DNA from: Halegenticoccus tardaugens
Lineage (GTDB): Archaea; Halobacteriota; Halobacteria; Halobacteriales; Haloferacaceae
Assembly: GCF_004116405.1 (NCBI RefSeq)
Contig: NZ_SDIC01000010.1
Span: forward strand, 1 to 64,000
Reading direction: 5' to 3'
Length of the DNA stretch: 64,000 bases
The notes under the pieces are model-generated. The model did not search any database. It was not told the DNA's origin and saw only the letters and a program-made list of their open reading frames with translations. The position numbers and the translations under genes were made by a program. Of the stretch, positions 61,853 to 64,000 are shown one piece after another (position 1 is the stretch's first letter; every line of letters begins with the position of its first letter).

Positions 61853-61999
61853 ATGGATCGGTTCGAAATCGACGGCCACGAAGTCCTCGATGGCACCGCG
61901 AAACCATCCGGGAATAGCGCCCACGTCATCGTCCCGAAACGGTGGCGAGGGGCAGATGTGAAAGTCGTCCGCGTTTCCGAACCCGATTCAGACGAGTAG
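61853..61999 (+). CDS. DUF2080 transposon-associated protein
   Basis: This 48-aa protein, MDRFEIDGHEVLDGTAKPSG NSAHVIVPKRWRGADVKVVR V, is the same small AbrB-like family as at 49845. tnpB follows after 3 bp. Confidence 0.8.
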   Translation: MDRFEIDGHEVLDGTAKPSGNSAHVIVPKRWRGADVKVVRVSEPDSDE

Positions 62000-62002
62000 T
62001 CC

Positions 62003-63238
62003 ATGCAGTACAACTATAAGTACCGACTCGCACCGGACGAAGCCACCCGCGACGAGCTTCGGCACCACATCGACGTGTGTCGGCAACTGTACAACCACTG
62101 CCTCTACGAACTCAACGAATCCACAGACGGCATCCCGGCTCGCTACGACCTTCAGGGGCAACTCCCCGACCTCAAGAAGTGGTGGATCGACCTGAAAGGC
62201 GTTCACTCGAAAGTCCTTCAGATGGTCGTCAAGCGCGTCTACGACAACCTTTCGACGCTCAAAGCACAGAAAGACAACGGACGCGCTGTTGGGATGCTCA
62301 AATGGAAGCGTCCTCGGGACTACCGTTCGCTCACCTACAACCAGACCGGCTTCAAGCTCAAGAATACGAGCGGTCGGCCCTTGCTGTGGTTGAGCAAGAT
62401 CGGTGACATTCCGGTCCGACTCCACCGAGAGATACCCGACGACGCGACACTCAAGCAGGTCACGCTCAAGAAGGAACCGACCGGCGAATGGTACGCTACC
62501 TTCGGCGTTGAACTCGACCGTGAGCCGCCGGCGAAACCCGAAAATCCCGAGCGGTGCGTCGGCATCGACATAGGGATTCTCTCGTATACCCACGACTCGG
62601 ATGGGTTCTCGGTTGGGTCGCTCGACCTCTCCGAGGAACGCGACCGGCTTGAACGCGCACAACAGAAGCTCTCACGGAAGGAACACGGTTCGAACAACTA
62701 CCGCACGCAACGGCGCGTTGTCGCCAAACGCCACGCCGACCTGAAGCGGAAGCGTCGGGACTTCTTACACAGACTCTCAAACCACTATGCTCGGGAATAC
62801 GACCTCGTGGCGGTCGAGGACTTGGATGCGAAAGGGTTGATGGAACTTCCGTCGAACAGCCGAAACCGTGCGTCGGCGTCGTGGGGAACGTTCCTTCGGA
62901 TGCTCGAATACAAGTGTGAACGCGAAGGGACGCACTTCGTCGCCGTTGATCCACGCGGAACGACGAAAGAGTGTTCGAAGTGCGGTGTTTCGACCGACAA
63001 GCCGTTGTGGGTCCGCGAACACTCCTGTCCCTCATGCGGGTTCGAAGCGGACCGTGACCTCAATGCGGCGCTGAACATTCTTTCTCGCGGCCTCAATCAA
63101 GTAGGAGTGGTTCACTCCGAATCAACGCCTGTGGAGACTGCGCTCCCTACGGGAACCGTTGCGGTTCCTGCAAAGCGCGTCGTGGAAGCAGGAAGCCCCG
63201 GCCTCACGGAGCGAACGGCGTCAGCCGTGAGCGAGTAG
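62003..63238 (+). CDS. tnpB: TnpB RNA-guided nuclease (IS-B), complete
   Basis: In this 411-aa protein, MQYNYKYRLAPDEATRDELR opens; RuvC-I is VGIDIGILSYTHDSDGFS, RuvC-II LVAVEDLDAKGLMEL, the zinc finger CSKCGVSTDKPLWV...CPSCG, and RuvC-III EADRDLNAALNIL. It ends TERTASAVSE inside the scaffold region. All catalytic acids are kept, and it serves here as the reference for the altered IS-A copy. Confidence 0.92.
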   Translation: MQYNYKYRLAPDEATRDELRHHIDVCRQLYNHCLYELNESTDGIPARYDLQGQLPDLKKWWIDLKGVHSKVLQMVVKRVYDNLSTLKAQKDNGRAVGMLKWKRPRDYRSLTYNQTGFKLKNTSGRPLLWLSKIGDIPVRLHREIPDDATLKQVTLKKEPTGEWYATFGVELDREPPAKPENPERCVGIDIGILSYTHDSDGFSVGSLDLSEERDRLERAQQKLSRKEHGSNNYRTQRRVVAKRHADLKRKRRDFLHRLSNHYAREYDLVAVEDLDAKGLMELPSNSRNRASASWGTFLRMLEYKCEREGTHFVAVDPRGTTKECSKCGVSTDKPLWVREHSCPSCGFEADRDLNAALNILSRGLNQVGVVHSESTPVETALPTGTVAVPAKRVVEAGSPGLTERTASAVSE

Positions 63239-63253
63239 GCCGGGGTAGTTCAC
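63128..63253 (+). ncRNA. Guide-RNA scaffold region of IS-B
   Basis: ctgtggagactgcgctccct acgggaaccgttgcggttcc ... gtagttcac. The predicted guide, tcattgccacgatgatcggg, is the doxX sequence beyond the insertion, that is, the empty-site target of this element. Confidence 0.55.
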
Positions 63254-63393
63254 TCATTGCCACGATGATCGGGGCCGTCCTGACGCATCTCTTCCGGGTT
63301 GACGATCCACTCTGGAGATCCGTCGGGCCAGCGATCTACCTCATAGCTGGACTCTTCGTCACGAGTTTCCAGCTGCTCTCGTTCTATCTATAA
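63254..63393 (+). pseudogene. DoxX-family membrane protein, C-terminal part
   Basis: The frame ATT GCC ACG ATG reads IATMIGAVLTHLFRVDDPLW ... FVTSFQLLSFYL and stops at 63393. Joined to the N-terminal part (GGA ATT TC + CATTGCC) the frame is restored, giving a DoxX protein of about 125 aa. Confidence 0.8.
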
Positions 63394-63421
63394 GAAGTAC
63401 GAGCAGCAGCCATTCCCCTGT

Positions 63422-64000
63422 TCACACGCCCCATAGCGCCGCGATCCCGAGCACGGTCACGATCGACAGCAGCACCTGCAACGGCGCGCCGACTCGGAAG
63501 TAGTCCGTGAACCGGTAGCCGCCGGGCCCGTACACGAGCAGATTCGTCTGGTAGCCGATCGGCGTCACGAAGTCAGCGCTGGCGGCGAAGGTAACCGCGA
63601 GCACGAACGCGAACGCGTCCGCGCCGACGCGATTCGCGGTCTCGACCGCAATCGGCAGCATGAGGATGACGCTCGCGCTGTTACTGATGAGCGCGGTCAC
63701 GAGCGTCGTCAGGATGTAAAACAGCCAGAGCACGCCGATCGGAGGGAGCACGTCCGCGCTCATCGCGCCGAGCGCGCCGAGAAGGTCGGCCGCGCCGGTC
63801 TGCTCAAACGCGATACCGAGCGGAATTAGCCCGGCGATCAGGAAGATGACGTTCCACTCGATTCCGTCGTACAGTTCGTGCGGCTTTATGACCCCGGTTA
63901 CGATCATCCCGACGACGCCCCCGAGGGCGGACACGAGTATGTCGACGACGCCCAGCGCCGCGAGTCCGACGACGAGCGCGATGATGACGAGGGCGATTGG
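63422..64000 (-). CDS. SLC13/CitT-type permease, C-terminal part
   Basis: The frame is open to the right edge (IALVIIALVVGLAALGVVDI upstream of the internal GTG at 63934), so the gene starts outside. Helices with SNSASVILMLPIAVETANRV and FAASADFVTPIGYQTNLLVYGPGGY are the second NS/TP-G-x-Q-TN motif of the SLC13/ArsB-like anion transporter superfamily. Substrate (sulfate, dicarboxylate or other) undetermined. Confidence 0.85.
   Translation of the reverse strand, partial: PIALVIIALVVGLAALGVVDILVSALGGVVGMIVTGVIKPHELYDGIEWNVIFLIAGLIPLGIAFEQTGAADLLGALGAMSADVLPPIGVLWLFYILTTLVTALISNSASVILMLPIAVETANRVGADAFAFVLAVTFAASADFVTPIGYQTNLLVYGPGGYRFTDYFRVGAPLQVLLSIVTVLGIAALWGV

Larger units (their letters stand above)
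61697..63253 (+). mobile_element. IS200/IS605-family element IS-B (DUF2080 gene + tnpB)
   Basis: Left end ccgaattgaggcgctaagtc, right end cggggtagttcac. Inserted inside doxX without target duplication, as expected of Y1 transposition. Because it lacks tnpA, movement would need TnpA in trans, for example from IS-A. Confidence 0.9.

Overview
The window reads as a haloarchaeal (class Halobacteria) plasmid or other secondary replicon. Supporting signs are very acidic proteins, high but uneven GC, mostly leaderless starts, Tat and lipobox signals, HTH_10 (Bat-type) regulators, an Orc1/Cdc6 gene next to inverted origin repeats, a ParA/ParB-like pair, and dense IS200/IS605 (TnpB) debris. The species cannot be named from the sequence. 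No rRNA, tRNA or CRISPR array was found.

Layout. 0-6.6 kb: the left edge cuts a tnpB. An exported redox/metal cluster follows: an FG-GAP propeller protein, a divergent fenitrothion-hydrolase-like membrane protein, a Tat-exported protein, a Met/His-rich iron-transporter-like lipoprotein and a DyP/EfeB-like peroxidase. 6.8-14.3 kb: a mobile-element graveyard with a broken IS6 transposase, a CHRD protein, a truncated tnpB, and tnpB-less elements with palindromic ends and a shared structured core. 14.4-22.1 kb: three TumE-type toxin/antitoxin pairs, a Fic protein and an operon of small zinc-finger and coiled-coil proteins. 22.4-24.3 kb: IS scars, including fragments of a homologue of the 396-aa protein encoded at 36.8 kb.

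25.3-35.5 kb is the most coherent system: a five-gene, tightly packed operon resembling a type IV secretion/conjugation apparatus. It encodes a VirB2-like small membrane protein, a VirB6-like polytopic protein, a VirB4-like ATPase with a VirB3/PrgI-like N-terminus, a large VirD4/TraG-like ATPase and a surface beta-helix lipoprotein. No relaxase is recognised in the window.

35.7-46.5 kb: small regulators, a 396-aa plasmid protein, a 483-bp inverted-repeat element, a sodium:solute symporter with a small partner, a VapBC-like pair with palindromic operators, a truncated VOC gene and an AT-rich arylsulfotransferase-like gene. 46.6-48.5 kb: orc1/cdc6 and a candidate origin.

48.6-57 kb: two complete IS200/IS605-family elements flank an iron island: a ZIP-like transporter, a DtxR-family regulator, two palindromic iron boxes, a truncated Tat lipoprotein gene, a ferritin-like protein and DpsA. 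57.2-64 kb: HTH_10 regulators, zinc-ribbon proteins, repeats ahead of parA/parB, a doxX gene split cleanly by an IS, and the end of an SLC13-type permease running off the right edge.

Three themes recur. First, guide-RNA-like right ends of TnpB elements persist without tnpB. Second, a family of short hairpins with 9-10 bp stems and 3-4 nt loops is inserted inside these elements. Third, host genes are repeatedly cut by IS ends.
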